Origin: a virus
Virus record (IMG/VR): IMGVR_UViG_3300032893_000169
Location: 1 to 37,899 of that record
Length of the DNA stretch: 37,899 nucleotides
Direction: 5' to 3' (one strand)
The position numbers were made by a program, and so were the translations under genes. This document shows, piece by piece, positions 20,305 to 30,572 of this stretch (position 1 is the stretch's first letter; each line of letters begins with the position of its first letter). Below the pieces are notes generated by a model that was given only the letters and a program-made list of their open reading frames with translations, did not search any database and was not told where the DNA came from.

Positions 20305-23300
20305 TGGCGGCGCCTTATCTTGTTCCGCAGGAACTTAACTTCCCATTCGCGCAGGGCATCGACACAAAGACCGACCCCAAGCAGGTCCTTCCTGGAAAGC
20401 TTCTCGTCCTTCAGAATGCCACATTCGCCAATCCCAAAGAACTGCGCAAGCGCAATGGCTATGATCTTCTGTCATCCTCTCTCTCCGGAGGAAATGCGCT
20501 GTCCGCGTTCAAAAATCAGCTCGTGGCAACCGATGGACAGAGCCTCTATAGCTGGTCCGGCGAAGAAAGCGCGCCCTACAATCAAGGCGCGTGCGTCGCT
20601 TGCGATGTTGCGACACAGAGCATTTACAAGAACTCCAACCCCATTACTCAGTGCGATTGGGCTTATGACCCAAGTTCTGGCCTTTCCTGTTATGTGGGAT
20701 CGAGCGCATCCAATGTGCTCATCATTGTCCAGGACACGGCGACGGGAAGCATCATTTACCAGCCCGTTCTCAATGACACTGGAATTCAGATCAGTAAAGT
20801 CGTCGTTTTCAACGGATCCTTTCTCATCCTCATTTCGAACGGCTCCTGGTCGAACGGTCCAGGCACTCTGCTTGGCTTTCACATCCCCATTTCTGCGCCT
20901 TCGAGCATCACAAAAATCGGAACCAATCTTTTAACGAATGTTCTTGGATTCGATTGCATCGTTTCTGGGTCCAAACTGTTCTACTCGGCCGCCGTCGATT
21001 TCACATCGTCTCAACTCAACTACATCGACACGAGCTTTACGAATCACACGGGGACGACGCTGTCTGGAAACTACACCACTCCATTCATTACAACCGATGG
21101 ATCGAATAATCTTTGGGTGGCGGGCTTCATTCAGGGTTCAGGAACAAATAGTGACGTGAAGTATGAAATCTGGAGCAATTCGCTTAGCTCTGTTCTTGGT
21201 CTCACTACTCTAGACTCAACCATTTCCATAGCCGATGCAGATTCAGGCGTCGTTACATGCTCGGTTAATGGAACCACCGGCACGTTCTATTATGGTCCCA
21301 CTGAAGTCATTACCAATACGTCTGGAGGAATCAGTTACTCGGACCAGGCAGGCGGCTACATCAATACAAACACAGGAACGAGCGGCGGAACGGTTGGCTC
21401 TGTCACGACCATCATTCGCTCGCTGATTCTCGCGAGTAGGCCATTTTCGTTCAATAGTGAAATCTGCTTAGTAGGCACCTATCAATCGGCGCTGCAAAGC
21501 TCCTATGTTCTGATCACAACATCCGGCCAGATCCTGGGACAGCTTGCCAATGGCAACGCATACTTCGGAATGGGCGCCTTTATCAATACGCTTCCTGGTG
21601 CAGGGACCTTGGCGCAGCTCCAAGGATTTCCGTTATCGCTCGTCACTCCGACCAGCACTGCAACAGGCAATATCCAATTCCCCTATTTGGTTGTGGATCA
21701 GCTCACTACGGTGGGCGGCCAGGTGCAATCCCAGGCTGGAATCAATGCCGCCATCTTTACTCTGGGCGATCCCGCGATTCATTGTCTTGGCGCCAATAAT
21801 CTTCTGTTCTCTGGTGCTTTGCCGCGAATCTATGATGGTGTTTCAACAGTAGAGCAGGGTTTTCTGAAATACCCAGAGAATCTGACACAGACGACGGCCA
21901 CATCCGCCGGCAGCATGGGTCCTGGAACGAACACCAGCGTTTCATATCAGTGGGTCGCCGTTTACGAATGGATGGATGCCCAAGGACAGATTAATTACAG
22001 CGCGCCATCCCAGCCCTTGACTGCGACCGTTGGCGAAGGGAGCGCAACCACTCACAATGCAAGTTTAACATCGGGATCAACCAAGATTACTTCCGCTGGT
22101 TCTGGATTTCTCCTAGGACAGGTCATTAGTGGGACCGGAATCACAAGCGGGACATACATTGCGGACGTTCTTGGCGGTGGCAGTTACATTTTGAGCCAGC
22201 CCGCCACAACCACTGGAACAGAAAGCATTTCGACGACGGACACCAACAAAGTGACGGTGGTCATCCCGACACTGCGACTCACCGCAAAGCCCAACGTCGT
22301 CATTTCCCTCTGGCGAACGCTTGGCAATGGCACAACCTTTTTTAAGGTTACGTCCATCACGTCTCCAACGTTCAACAGCACGACGACGGACACCGTTTCG
22401 ATCATCGATAGCGTTCCCGATGCGATATTGAGCGGAAATGAGCAGCTTTACACGACCGGGGGTGTAATAGAAAATATCTGTCTTCCCCCGGTCTCTGCGG
22501 TTTGGAACTACCAGGGTCGGATCATGGCCGTGACGGAAGAAAATCCGCTGGTCATTTGGCCATCTCAACAGATTCAGCCCAATGTTCCTGTTGAATTCAA
22601 TGACACCTTCCCATTTCAACTCGATGAGCAAGGCGGCGGAGTTGTCGCTGGCGCACAAATGGACGATAAATGCATTTTTTTCAAACAAAACGGCATTTAT
22701 TTCATGGTGGGAAGTGGTCCGTCTCAAAACGGGCAGAATAATGATTTCAGCACTCCGCAGCGCATTCCTACGAATGCTGGCGTCACGGATCCCCGCTCTG
22801 TCGTGCTCACTCCTGGCGGAATCATGTTCAAGGGCGTCAACGGAATCTACCTTTTGGATCGGTCCTTGGCCGTTCAATACGTAGGTGCGGATGTCGAGGC
22901 TTACAACTCTTACACCATCACTTCAGCACTTTTGATTCCTGGGACGACGACCGTTCGATTCACGATCTCCAATGGGACAGCGCTCGTTTACGACTTCTAT
23001 GTCGGTCAGTGGAGTGTCTTTACGAATATCTCGGCCGCAGATGCGACCATTTTCGATGGAGTTTATACCTACTTGAACTCGGGCGGTGGCCTCTACGAAG
23101 AAACGCCTGGAACCTACACGGACAATGGATCTCCGGTCTTGATCGGACTCACGACATCTTGGCTCAAATTCGCCGACCTTCAGGGATTCCAGCGTGTTTG
23201 GGAATTCTACATCTTGGGCGAGTACAAATCTCCGCACACCCTCACTGTCGGCGTGGCTTACGATTTCAATTCTACGGTCGTTCAAAGTGACCCCATCGTA

Positions 23301-23492
23301 GTCGGATCGAGCATCATTCCTTACCAATACCGCATCAATCCGAAACAAGAACGATGCATGGCGATGCAAGTCACGCTGACCGAAAGTCAATCTGCCAACT
23401 ACGGAGAGGGGCTCAGTCTGTCTGGCATTTCTTTCAGATGCGGCCTGAAGCGTGGCTTCAACAAGATTCCAGCGGCGCAATATTATGGGTGA
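20304..23492 (+). CDS. Putative tail nozzle / tail tubular protein B-like protein, 1062 aa
   Basis: This is the largest gene. The start (LNFPFAQGIDTKTDPKQVLP, GKLLVLQNATFANPKELRKR, NGYDLL) is the kind of opening I associate with podophage tail-nozzle proteins, followed by many beta-strand repeats consistent with a propeller. Ser/Gly/Thr-rich domains around 560-680 (SGSTKITSAGSGFLLGQVIS) look like an Ig-like insertion, and the C-terminal part returns to propeller-like repeats (GRIMAVTEENPLVIWPSQQI). It would form the distal end of a short tail. Position before the ejection proteins fits. Confidence 0.7.
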   Translation: MAAPYLVPQELNFPFAQGIDTKTDPKQVLPGKLLVLQNATFANPKELRKRNGYDLLSSSLSGGNALSAFKNQLVATDGQSLYSWSGEESAPYNQGACVACDVATQSIYKNSNPITQCDWAYDPSSGLSCYVGSSASNVLIIVQDTATGSIIYQPVLNDTGIQISKVVVFNGSFLILISNGSWSNGPGTLLGFHIPISAPSSITKIGTNLLTNVLGFDCIVSGSKLFYSAAVDFTSSQLNYIDTSFTNHTGTTLSGNYTTPFITTDGSNNLWVAGFIQGSGTNSDVKYEIWSNSLSSVLGLTTLDSTISIADADSGVVTCSVNGTTGTFYYGPTEVITNTSGGISYSDQAGGYINTNTGTSGGTVGSVTTIIRSLILASRPFSFNSEICLVGTYQSALQSSYVLITTSGQILGQLANGNAYFGMGAFINTLPGAGTLAQLQGFPLSLVTPTSTATGNIQFPYLVVDQLTTVGGQVQSQAGINAAIFTLGDPAIHCLGANNLLFSGALPRIYDGVSTVEQGFLKYPENLTQTTATSAGSMGPGTNTSVSYQWVAVYEWMDAQGQINYSAPSQPLTATVGEGSATTHNASLTSGSTKITSAGSGFLLGQVISGTGITSGTYIADVLGGGSYILSQPATTTGTESISTTDTNKVTVVIPTLRLTAKPNVVISLWRTLGNGTTFFKVTSITSPTFNSTTTDTVSIIDSVPDAILSGNEQLYTTGGVIENICLPPVSAVWNYQGRIMAVTEENPLVIWPSQQIQPNVPVEFNDTFPFQLDEQGGGVVAGAQMDDKCIFFKQNGIYFMVGSGPSQNGQNNDFSTPQRIPTNAGVTDPRSVVLTPGGIMFKGVNGIYLLDRSLAVQYVGADVEAYNSYTITSALLIPGTTTVRFTISNGTALVYDFYVGQWSVFTNISAADATIFDGVYTYLNSGGGLYEETPGTYTDNGSPVLIGLTTSWLKFADLQGFQRVWEFYILGEYKSPHTLTVGVAYDFNSTVVQSDPIVVGSSIIPYQYRINPKQERCMAMQVTLTESQSANYGEGLSLSGISFRCGLKRGFNKIPAAQYYG

Positions 23493-23495
23493 TTT

Positions 23496-23511
23496 TGGAC
23501 ATTCGTCCGTA
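23496..23511 (+). promoter_or_regulatory. Late-region element, variant TGGACATTCGTCCGTA, copy 3
   Basis: Differs from the other three copies by CG for TA at positions 10-11, which turns GGAC-ATTT-ATCC into the perfect inverted repeat GGAC-ATTC-GTCC. It starts three bases after the nozzle gene stop and precedes GAGAAGGA and the ejection-protein operon. Confidence 0.6.
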
Positions 23512-23526
23512 TGAGAAGGACTCCCA

Positions 23527-24717
23527 ATGGATCATGCCGAAAAAGCTAAATTTATCCTAGCTTTGCATAAACATAGTTTAAGGGCCTTTGATTCGGGGGG
23601 ATCGGTCTGGAATGCGCTGACTGGCCAGACGAACTTTCAACCCACCGGACCCAACTATACGAATATCGGCAACCAGGCCGTGGGGAATGCGTTTTCTGAG
23701 CAGGGCCAACAGCAAAACCTCGCCAGTCAGCTGCAAGCCGAGTCCCAGGGCGCCGGTCCTAATCCAGCTCAATCTCAATTCATGCAGAACGCCAACCAGA
23801 TTGGCCAGCAACAGGCCGGTGCGATTGCCTCTCAGAAGGGCATCAATCCTGCTTTGGCAACTAGGCTCGCGACTGAACAAGGCGCACAAGCGAAGCAAGC
23901 TGCAGCCGGACAGGCTGCCACACTTCAAGCTCAGCAACAGCTCGCCGCACAACAGCAGCTCGCAGGTCAACAGGCGCAGATTGCAGGAGAGAATCAGGGC
24001 CTTTTCGGAACGGCAGCACAGGGGCAAACCGCGAACAACGCCATTCAAGCTCAGATCGCGCAGAATAATGCTCAGAACCAAGCCAATGCGATCTCTGGAT
24101 TAATTAGTGGAGCTGCATCTGCGCTTCCACTCTTAGCTGCAGCCGACGGCGGCGACGTCGACATTCCCATCCCTTATCCCTCGTCACTCATGGCCGACGG
24201 GGGCGACGCAGCGGCTCCGGCAAGTGCTCCGAAAACCGGATTTCTGCCGGCAATAGCTGCATTCGGGCAAGGCTTTGCGCAAGGACGCCAGCCGCAACAA
24301 CCTGGACAGCAGCCTCAGCAAAACCCCGTTTCTCATCTCGCTCAGTGGCTGAAATCTAAGCCTACAAGCCCGACGCAGCCCGCTCCAGCGGCAGCCCAGC
24401 CTATGCCAGGCGCACTGAATCTCGGAAATACCGGCCCGGTGCCGCCGATGCCAGACATGAAAGCTCGCGGAGGATCCATCTATCGCAAAGGCAATATGCA
24501 ACTGGATGCGAAGGGAGGTCCAGTCAAGGCCGAGAACAAAAGCCAAAAGGCCAAGGTCAAAGATAACTCCTACGCAAACGACAAAGTGCCAGCTCTATTG
24601 AGTGAAGGCGAGATCGTTATTCCTCGCTCGATCACCATGCATCCCATGGCTCCAGAGATGGCGGCCCGATTTGTCCACGCAACGCTCATGAAGCGAAAGA
24701 TGGGACGCGCCGCGTGA
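23527..24717 (+). CDS. Putative internal virion / DNA ejection protein 1
   Basis: ATG at 23527 follows GAGAAGGACTCCCA. The middle is extremely Gln/Ala-rich (about residues 75-190), likely long helices. AADGGDVD and MADGGDAA occur near 210-225. The C-terminus (NDKVPALLSEGEIVIPRSIT, then MHPMAPEMAARFVHATLMKR) matches a conserved end I know from phage internal/ejection proteins of the PAMLSEGEIVIPRS type. These are packaged in the head and released into the host ahead of DNA. It is coupled to the next gene by GTGA. Confidence 0.75.
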   Translation: MDHAEKAKFILALHKHSLRAFDSGGSVWNALTGQTNFQPTGPNYTNIGNQAVGNAFSEQGQQQNLASQLQAESQGAGPNPAQSQFMQNANQIGQQQAGAIASQKGINPALATRLATEQGAQAKQAAAGQAATLQAQQQLAAQQQLAGQQAQIAGENQGLFGTAAQGQTANNAIQAQIAQNNAQNQANAISGLISGAASALPLLAAADGGDVDIPIPYPSSLMADGGDAAAPASAPKTGFLPAIAAFGQGFAQGRQPQQPGQQPQQNPVSHLAQWLKSKPTSPTQPAPAAAQPMPGALNLGNTGPVPPMPDMKARGGSIYRKGNMQLDAKGGPVKAENKSQKAKVKDNSYANDKVPALLSEGEIVIPRSITMHPMAPEMAARFVHATLMKRKMGRAA

Positions 24718-26405
24718 AGCCGCTCCCACTCAATATCTCCAAGATGAAGAAAATCGCCGGAGATGAACATTCGAGCACGTTCATGCATCCGGATGGTCAC
24801 CAAATGATCATTGCGCACAAAAGCGTTTCCGCGCTTCATCGCAAGCAGCTCGAATCACTTCCCATTCATAAAGCCGATGGCGGTGACACCGACGGCGAAA
24901 CGCTGGGAACCATGATTGGCTATCCTGGCAGCCCTAAGCCAAAGCCCCATATGATGGCCGATGGGGGCGACCCAGAAGAATGGCATGCGCCGGAAGCGCT
25001 TCCCGAGCCATCGACAGCTCAGCAAATTGGATCGATGATTCACGACGCCGGAATCCCGCCCATTAATTTTATGAAGGGCATTGCGAATGCTGTCGGTCCG
25101 ACTATTCGCGATTTTTCACAGGGCATACTGGGATCAGCGAATGCTGCCGATCGCGGTGCTCCTGCTGGCCTTCCTGCACAGCCGCCATCACAAGCCCAGC
25201 CGTCTATTCCTGCACAGCCGCCATCTTCTGCACAGCCTCACGTTCCTGGTGCGGACAATTTCATGGGCGATCTATCGAAATATTACTCTGGCGCTCAGAA
25301 TGCGATCGGACAGCAACAGCAAGTCGATGTCGCGAAAGCGCAAGCTGCCGAACAGGCCCAGAATCAATATTTGAAGGATCGCGAAGCGTTCAATCAACAA
25401 TCGCAGTCAAATCTTCAACAGCTCATGCAGCACCGCCAGGACGCGATCAACGACTATGCGAATGGCCATATCGATCCGAAATCTTATCTGAATGAGATGG
25501 GAACAGGCTCAAAGATAGCGACTGGAATTGGGCTTCTTTTGGGTGGATTTGCCAGCGCTCGAACGGGCAACAACGCGGCTCTTCAAATGCTTCAAAAACG
25601 GATCGATCAGAACATCGAAGCGCAAAAACTCAATTCCGATAAACAGCGCAATCTGATTGCCGCCAATCGGGATCTTTATGGCGATCAGATCATTGGAGAC
25701 AATCAGACCAAGATCAACATGAACGACATGCTGGATCATGAAATCCAGCTCGCTGCTGCTCAGCAGGGCACCCAGCAAGCCAAGATCAATGCTCAGAACG
25801 CTCATTTCCAATTGGCTGCGCAGAGCAATGGACTTCTGCAGCAAAACGCCATGCGCGCCTCGGTGCTTCAGCAGCTGCAAAATGGCGGCGCCAGCGATCC
25901 GGCGACGCGCCTTAGGCTTTACCAGGCTGCGGGAATGATCACCCCTGAGCAATACGCCCAGGGGAATAAGGAACTCGAATCGGCTCAGGAAATAGAAAAA
26001 CTCCGCGCGGATCTCCACAACAGCTTCGATGATCTCAACAATCAATTTTTAGCGGGCAAGCTCAGCCCCGCTGATCGTGATTCAGCAATCAACACTTTTT
26101 CTGGACGTCTCGCCAAACTGGGCGAAGGACGTTTTAATTTCGATGAAGCCAAACAACAGATGAACGCAATTATGCCTGGAGGATTTGAATCCGGAGCAAC
26201 GCGCCAAAAGAAGGGCCAGCGCACAGATGCTCTTATGGATACCATGAAAAATACTCCAGTGCTGAATGGCCTTGGGATAACCGTTCCGAGGGCGCATATG
26301 GCTCCGATCGGCGGCGGTGGCGTTCAAGAAGGCGCGATCGCCGTAGGCCCGGGCGGCCGCAAGCTTCAGCTCCAGGGCGGTAGATGGGTGCCCTATGGCG
26401 GATGA
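24714..26405 (+). CDS. Putative internal virion / DNA ejection protein 2
   Basis: Starts with GTG at 24714 overlapping the previous stop (GTGA). The N-terminus (NISKMKKIAGDEHSSTFMHP, DGHQMIIAHKSVSALHRKQL) is a small conserved fold, then KADGGDTD and MADGGDPE motifs, a Pro/Gln/Ala-rich linker with two near repeats of PAQPPS, and a long helical Gln-rich body (residues about 190-420). One hydrophobic stretch GSKIATGIGLLLGGFAS could insert in a membrane. Position and composition fit a podophage ejection protein. Confidence 0.7.
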   Translation: MKPLPLNISKMKKIAGDEHSSTFMHPDGHQMIIAHKSVSALHRKQLESLPIHKADGGDTDGETLGTMIGYPGSPKPKPHMMADGGDPEEWHAPEALPEPSTAQQIGSMIHDAGIPPINFMKGIANAVGPTIRDFSQGILGSANAADRGAPAGLPAQPPSQAQPSIPAQPPSSAQPHVPGADNFMGDLSKYYSGAQNAIGQQQQVDVAKAQAAEQAQNQYLKDREAFNQQSQSNLQQLMQHRQDAINDYANGHIDPKSYLNEMGTGSKIATGIGLLLGGFASARTGNNAALQMLQKRIDQNIEAQKLNSDKQRNLIAANRDLYGDQIIGDNQTKINMNDMLDHEIQLAAAQQGTQQAKINAQNAHFQLAAQSNGLLQQNAMRASVLQQLQNGGASDPATRLRLYQAAGMITPEQYAQGNKELESAQEIEKLRADLHNSFDDLNNQFLAGKLSPADRDSAINTFSGRLAKLGEGRFNFDEAKQQMNAIMPGGFESGATRQKKGQRTDALMDTMKNTPVLNGLGITVPRAHMAPIGGGGVQEGAIAVGPGGRKLQLQGGRWVPYGG

Positions 26406-29019
26406 GACCATTCCGCCGCTTCCAGAGGGCTTTCAGATCGTTCAAAGTCCCCCTCCAGCCGCGCCTGTAGCGGATTCGGAAGACAACTCCGACAGCGGCG
26501 CGCCGCCGCTACCGCCCGGCTTTCAACTCGAATCTGAGAAATATGGCACTGCGAGTCAGCAAACGCTGGCTGGACTCGAAGGCTTGGCGCAAGGCGTTGT
26601 CAGCAAGCCAATTGCGACGGCCGCAGAGCTCGCCTCTGGGCTCACGACGCCTGAAGCGATTCGCGCGCGCGAGCAATACAACCCTTGGACGCATGGAATT
26701 GGGGAGGCGGCCGGCTTTGGTGCTAGCGCCTTAACCGGCGTCGGTGAAGCGCCTATCGTTGCGGGCATTGGCGAAGTGGCGGCAAAAAGTGCCGGTCTGG
26801 GCGAAGCAAGTCTCCTTAGCCGCATCGCAACACAAGGTATCAAAACGGGCGCTGAAATGGCTGCCCTTCAAGCTTCGGACGAAACAGCAAAGATGATCCG
26901 CAATGATCCGGGCCAATCTCTTGGAACCGCCGCCGTCAATGTGGGTCTGTCGGGGATACTGGGGGGCTTAGGCGGCGCTGCAATCGGCGCGGTGAGCCCC
27001 CTTTGGAAAGCGTCTATGGAAAAGATCGGCGCTCCGAAGATCCTGGACGACGCGAAAGCACAATATGAGTTTCGGCAGAATCTCCCGAATGGCGGCGATG
27101 TTCCTGGCGCGATCACCGATGAACTCAACACGCGGCTTTCTGAGGTTGATGCATTAAGGCGACAGCTCGGAAACATCAAGACCGAAAGCATTTCTCGCGC
27201 ACTTCCAGATGCAACAGAAGAAAACATCTCTAAGATCGGAGAACAAGCCCAGTCGTTAGCAGAGGAAACACAAAAGAAGATCGATGCACTTGGCGATGAT
27301 CCGCTAGCTCGCAAGCTTCAAGATCGTCTCAACATCTTCAAGGCTCAAATCGCCCAAGGCGAGCCGTTAGGACTACCGCAAGGATTTACTCCGGCTATAC
27401 CCAATTTCGAGCAGATTCCAGAGACTGTTCTCACTGCGCCCAAACCGACCCCTCAGCGACTAGCGCAAATTTCCGAGGCCGAGCAGCAAGCACAGGCGGA
27501 GAATATCGCCAGGGCGAACGCTGCCGGATACAACCCATATGATCTTTCGCCGAAATATACGCCAGCATCGCCGCAGCAAGTTTTCGATGCGATGAATTCA
27601 TTCAAAAAACAGCTTCATGAATGGAGTGAGTTCAGTCGGATTGCTCCGCCGCCCATATCTGATAGACCATTTATTTCTGCGGCAAAAGATCTTGGACACA
27701 CCTATAAGGCCGCATTAGAAAATCCCGAAGTTTGGGGAGAAGCCGCTCAAGTACAGTTGCGGACAAATGCCGCCATCAAAGCATCCATCGATGCTGAAAA
27801 AGATGCTCTTTCGAAGTTTACTCAGAAATCGGCCACTGAAGGAATGCGCATTGCCGATCCGACAAAGGTAAACACGCTTGTTAAACAATCACTGAAAGGA
27901 ACTGCCGGCCTCAAGAGCGATTTCATCAGCCAATACGTCAAAGCGACGGATAACCTAGCCGATACCATCAATCAGGTCTATTCAGACGCTGGGCTCGAAG
28001 CTCCGGTAAGACTTACGCCAACGCCAGCACTGAGTCATACGCTTGGCCGGTCCTCACCCGGAACAACGCTTGGCAATTGGCTCTACGATAAGGGACTGGC
28101 CTCTCTCGCCGGAAACGCTGCTGGTGCAAGCATTGGAGGCGGTCTTGGCTCTGTCGTTGGACATCCTGTTTTCGGGGCGGCAATCGGTGAAAAGCTACTC
28201 GCTCCCGCTCTGACTTCGCTTGCGCAGCCTCTTCTTGAGACCGCAACTCACGGGGCGGGCTTTAAGGGCGCACTCAACTACACGATTTCTGTCATGCGCG
28301 GCGACAAGCTCGTCAGCGATGCGACCGCGGCTGTCCTTCGCGGGGCTGCTGAAATCATTCCAAAAGACCTTCTCCCCACTGCACAATCCCGTAAAAATCT
28401 CGAAAGCTCTCTTGAGTCTTTGAATGACCCCGAGCAAGCGTCGAATGTCGGGCAAAATTTGACTCCGATGCTTCCCAGCCATGCGACCGCTGCGGCAACG
28501 CTAGCTGCGAGTGCAAAAACCTACTTTGACTCACTCGAGCCCAAACAACCCCAGCCGCGGCCTCTTGATCATCCCCAGCCCGTCAGCAAATACAAACAGG
28601 CTGTTTTTGACCGTCAGCTCGACATTGCGCAGCAACCCCTTTTGGCGCTGAAATACGCGCGCAATGGGACGCTCCAGGCGCAGGATGTGGGCACTCTGAA
28701 GGTGCTCTATCCGCAGCTTCTGGCGAAATTCACGCATCAGCTCACTAATGAAATTGCTGAAGCAAAAACGAATGGCGTTCATATCCCCTATCCACGACTT
28801 CAAAGCCTATCTCTTTTGATGGGCGTTCCGTTGACCTCGCTTGCTACTCAGCCGGTGATGGCCAATATTGCTATGCTCAATGGTCCCTCCGGTCCGCCTC
28901 CTGCGCCCCAAGGTAAGCCGCGCAAAGTTTCGCAATCGACCGCAAAACTTCAGGAAAAAACAAATCGTCTTTATGCAACTCCGTCCCAGGCTCGTCAAGA
29001 GGGACGACTCAATGAGTAA
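26395..29019 (+). CDS. Putative internal virion / DNA ejection protein 3, 874 aa
   Basis: Overlaps the previous gene by 11 bases. The N-terminus holds a duplicated motif (PPLPEGFQIVQS and PPLPPGFQLESE). Several Ala/Gly-rich amphipathic or membrane-type segments follow (AAVNVGLSGILGGLGGAAIG and GGGLGSVVGHPVFGAAIGEK), then long helices. No transglycosylase active site was seen. Large helical proteins of this type form the inner core and trans-envelope channel in short-tailed phages. The C-terminus is basic and polar. Confidence 0.7.
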   Translation: MADETIPPLPEGFQIVQSPPPAAPVADSEDNSDSGAPPLPPGFQLESEKYGTASQQTLAGLEGLAQGVVSKPIATAAELASGLTTPEAIRAREQYNPWTHGIGEAAGFGASALTGVGEAPIVAGIGEVAAKSAGLGEASLLSRIATQGIKTGAEMAALQASDETAKMIRNDPGQSLGTAAVNVGLSGILGGLGGAAIGAVSPLWKASMEKIGAPKILDDAKAQYEFRQNLPNGGDVPGAITDELNTRLSEVDALRRQLGNIKTESISRALPDATEENISKIGEQAQSLAEETQKKIDALGDDPLARKLQDRLNIFKAQIAQGEPLGLPQGFTPAIPNFEQIPETVLTAPKPTPQRLAQISEAEQQAQAENIARANAAGYNPYDLSPKYTPASPQQVFDAMNSFKKQLHEWSEFSRIAPPPISDRPFISAAKDLGHTYKAALENPEVWGEAAQVQLRTNAAIKASIDAEKDALSKFTQKSATEGMRIADPTKVNTLVKQSLKGTAGLKSDFISQYVKATDNLADTINQVYSDAGLEAPVRLTPTPALSHTLGRSSPGTTLGNWLYDKGLASLAGNAAGASIGGGLGSVVGHPVFGAAIGEKLLAPALTSLAQPLLETATHGAGFKGALNYTISVMRGDKLVSDATAAVLRGAAEIIPKDLLPTAQSRKNLESSLESLNDPEQASNVGQNLTPMLPSHATAAATLAASAKTYFDSLEPKQPQPRPLDHPQPVSKYKQAVFDRQLDIAQQPLLALKYARNGTLQAQDVGTLKVLYPQLLAKFTHQLTNEIAEAKTNGVHIPYPRLQSLSLLMGVPLTSLATQPVMANIAMLNGPSGPPPAPQGKPRKVSQSTAKLQEKTNRLYATPSQARQEGRLNE

Positions 29020-29023
29020 TCCT

Positions 29024-29039
29024 TGGACATTTATCCGTA
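29024..29039 (+). promoter_or_regulatory. Late-region element TGGACATTTATCCGTA, copy 4
   Basis: Identical to copies 1 and 2. It starts five bases after the stop of ejection protein 3 and precedes GGTGAGAAGGAACGTCT and the ATG at 29057. It opens the fibre/envelope/lysis gene block. Confidence 0.6.
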
Positions 29040-29056
29040 GGTGAGAAGGAACGTCT

Positions 29057-29440
29057 ATGTCGAGCTATCGCGTACTTGGGCCAACTCCAATCGTTCCTAC
29101 CGGCGCAATGGCCAGTACGAACACCATTCATTCCCAAGTGTTTGACATGCGCTCCCTCGAAGGCGGTGCTTTTGCTCCAGCCTGGTCCAACAATCCTTCC
29201 GGAACATTCATTGTTGAGGTTTCGCTCGATTACATGCCGAATCCGAATGGAGGCACTCCGCTCAATGCTGGCACATGGAATAACCTAGGCGCCTCTGTCA
29301 GCGGCAATCCGGCAGGAAGCTCCGGAAGCACCTACATCCCGGTGTATGCCGCATGCACCGCTTTTATTCGATTGACCTATACAAACTCTAGCGGTTCGGG
29401 CGTTCTTTCCGGCTCCTTCATAGGGAAAACGCGTGGCTAG
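29057..29440 (+). CDS. Small beta-rich structural protein, 127 aa
   Basis: GAGAAGGAACGTCT precedes the ATG. The product is rich in Ser, Gly, Asn and Thr with regular strands ([40 protein letters not shown]). It resembles small head-fibre or tail-fibre-tip beta-sandwich proteins, but no family is certain. The final GGC TAG overlaps the GTG start of the collagen-like gene. Confidence 0.65.
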   Translation: MSSYRVLGPTPIVPTGAMASTNTIHSQVFDMRSLEGGAFAPAWSNNPSGTFIVEVSLDYMPNPNGGTPLNAGTWNNLGASVSGNPAGSSGSTYIPVYAACTAFIRLTYTNSSGSGVLSGSFIGKTRG

Positions 29441-30572
29441 AATTCTTGCGGCGATTTCACTTCTGCTCTCGTCTCTTTCGGCGCAAGCCTATACGAATGG
29501 ATATGCACCCTTTGGCGACATCCATTGGCAAGCTCCGGTTTCCAGCGTTGGTGCGCTTCCATCCTCTGGCAATGCGACGGGTGATGCTCGAATTGAAACG
29601 ACCGATTTTGCAGCCTACGTCTGGACCGGATCGTCATGGATTCTTTTGAGCGGCGGTGGCGGCGGCGTCACTGGGCCAACAGGTTTGACTGGGGCGACCG
29701 GCCCTAGCGGATCATCGGTTACTGGCGCTACAGGCGCAAGTGGGTCTCCTGGCCCAACCGGACCTGGTGGAGGCTCTACCGGTGCGAGCGGATATACGGG
29801 TGCAACCGGTGCAACTGGAATTACTGGCGCTGGTTCGACTGGAGCAACTGGCGCATCAGGAACAAACGGTACAAATGGCACAAATGGATCTACTGGTTTA
29901 ACTGGCGCAACAGGCGCTACCGGAGCCACTGGCGCTACCGGAGCAACCGGCTACACTCCATCTGGACTTAATACGAATGGAGCCGTTTATGCGGCAAGTT
30001 CCAGTACGCTTTCCAGTACTACAGTAGGTAATGCTGGACAGGTTCTGACTAGCAATGGAAGTGGGAATGCGCCAACTTACCAGGCCCCAAACACACAGAC
30101 ATATTATTTAGGATCTCAAGTTGGAGCAGGTGGCGGATGGAGCACAACATCAACAACCTATGCAAATCCTTCGGTAGCAACTACGTCCAATACGCTGACG
30201 CAAATTCAGTCTCAGGGCTTTTCTAGCGTTGTGGCAGAAAGCACCAAACTTCCCGCTATTACAGTAAATTTTCCATATGTTGGTTGCTATTTGGTCAGCA
30301 CCTCTCTTACAGCAGTAAATGCGACATCCGGACACACTATTTTTGCGCGTCTTTACGATAAAACTAATTCGGTTGTAATTAACGCTGGAACAGCAATGAC
30401 AGCGCAAGGAAATGCCGAAGGCGGCCCATCTACTTTGGTCGGGCTAGAATGCGTATCATCCACAGGAAGTGCTACATTAATTATCCAGCTGGCGACAGAT
30501 AACGCGTCAGACGCCACGAGTATCAATCAGAACAGCTCTACTCCGATCACGTGGGCTATCCATGGTCTATAA
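29433..30572 (+). CDS. Collagen-like fibre protein with a signal peptide
   Basis: Starts with GTG at 29433. Residues 1-19 ([19 protein letters not shown]) form a clear Sec signal peptide, unusual for a virion protein. A short beta domain follows (to about 70), then about 28 Gly-X-Y triplets, mostly GAT/GAS/GTN (about residues 78-165), which should form a collagen triple helix. The C-terminal 200 residues look like a trimeric head domain ([20 protein letters not shown]). It may be a tail fibre, or a surface protein exported by the infected host. It overlaps the PagL-like gene by 11 bases. Confidence 0.75.
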   Translation: MARILAAISLLLSSLSAQAYTNGYAPFGDIHWQAPVSSVGALPSSGNATGDARIETTDFAAYVWTGSSWILLSGGGGGVTGPTGLTGATGPSGSSVTGATGASGSPGPTGPGGGSTGASGYTGATGATGITGAGSTGATGASGTNGTNGTNGSTGLTGATGATGATGATGATGYTPSGLNTNGAVYAASSSTLSSTTVGNAGQVLTSNGSGNAPTYQAPNTQTYYLGSQVGAGGGWSTTSTTYANPSVATTSNTLTQIQSQGFSSVVAESTKLPAITVNFPYVGCYLVSTSLTAVNATSGHTIFARLYDKTNSVVINAGTAMTAQGNAEGGPSTLVGLECVSSTGSATLIIQLATDNASDATSINQNSSTPITWAIHGL

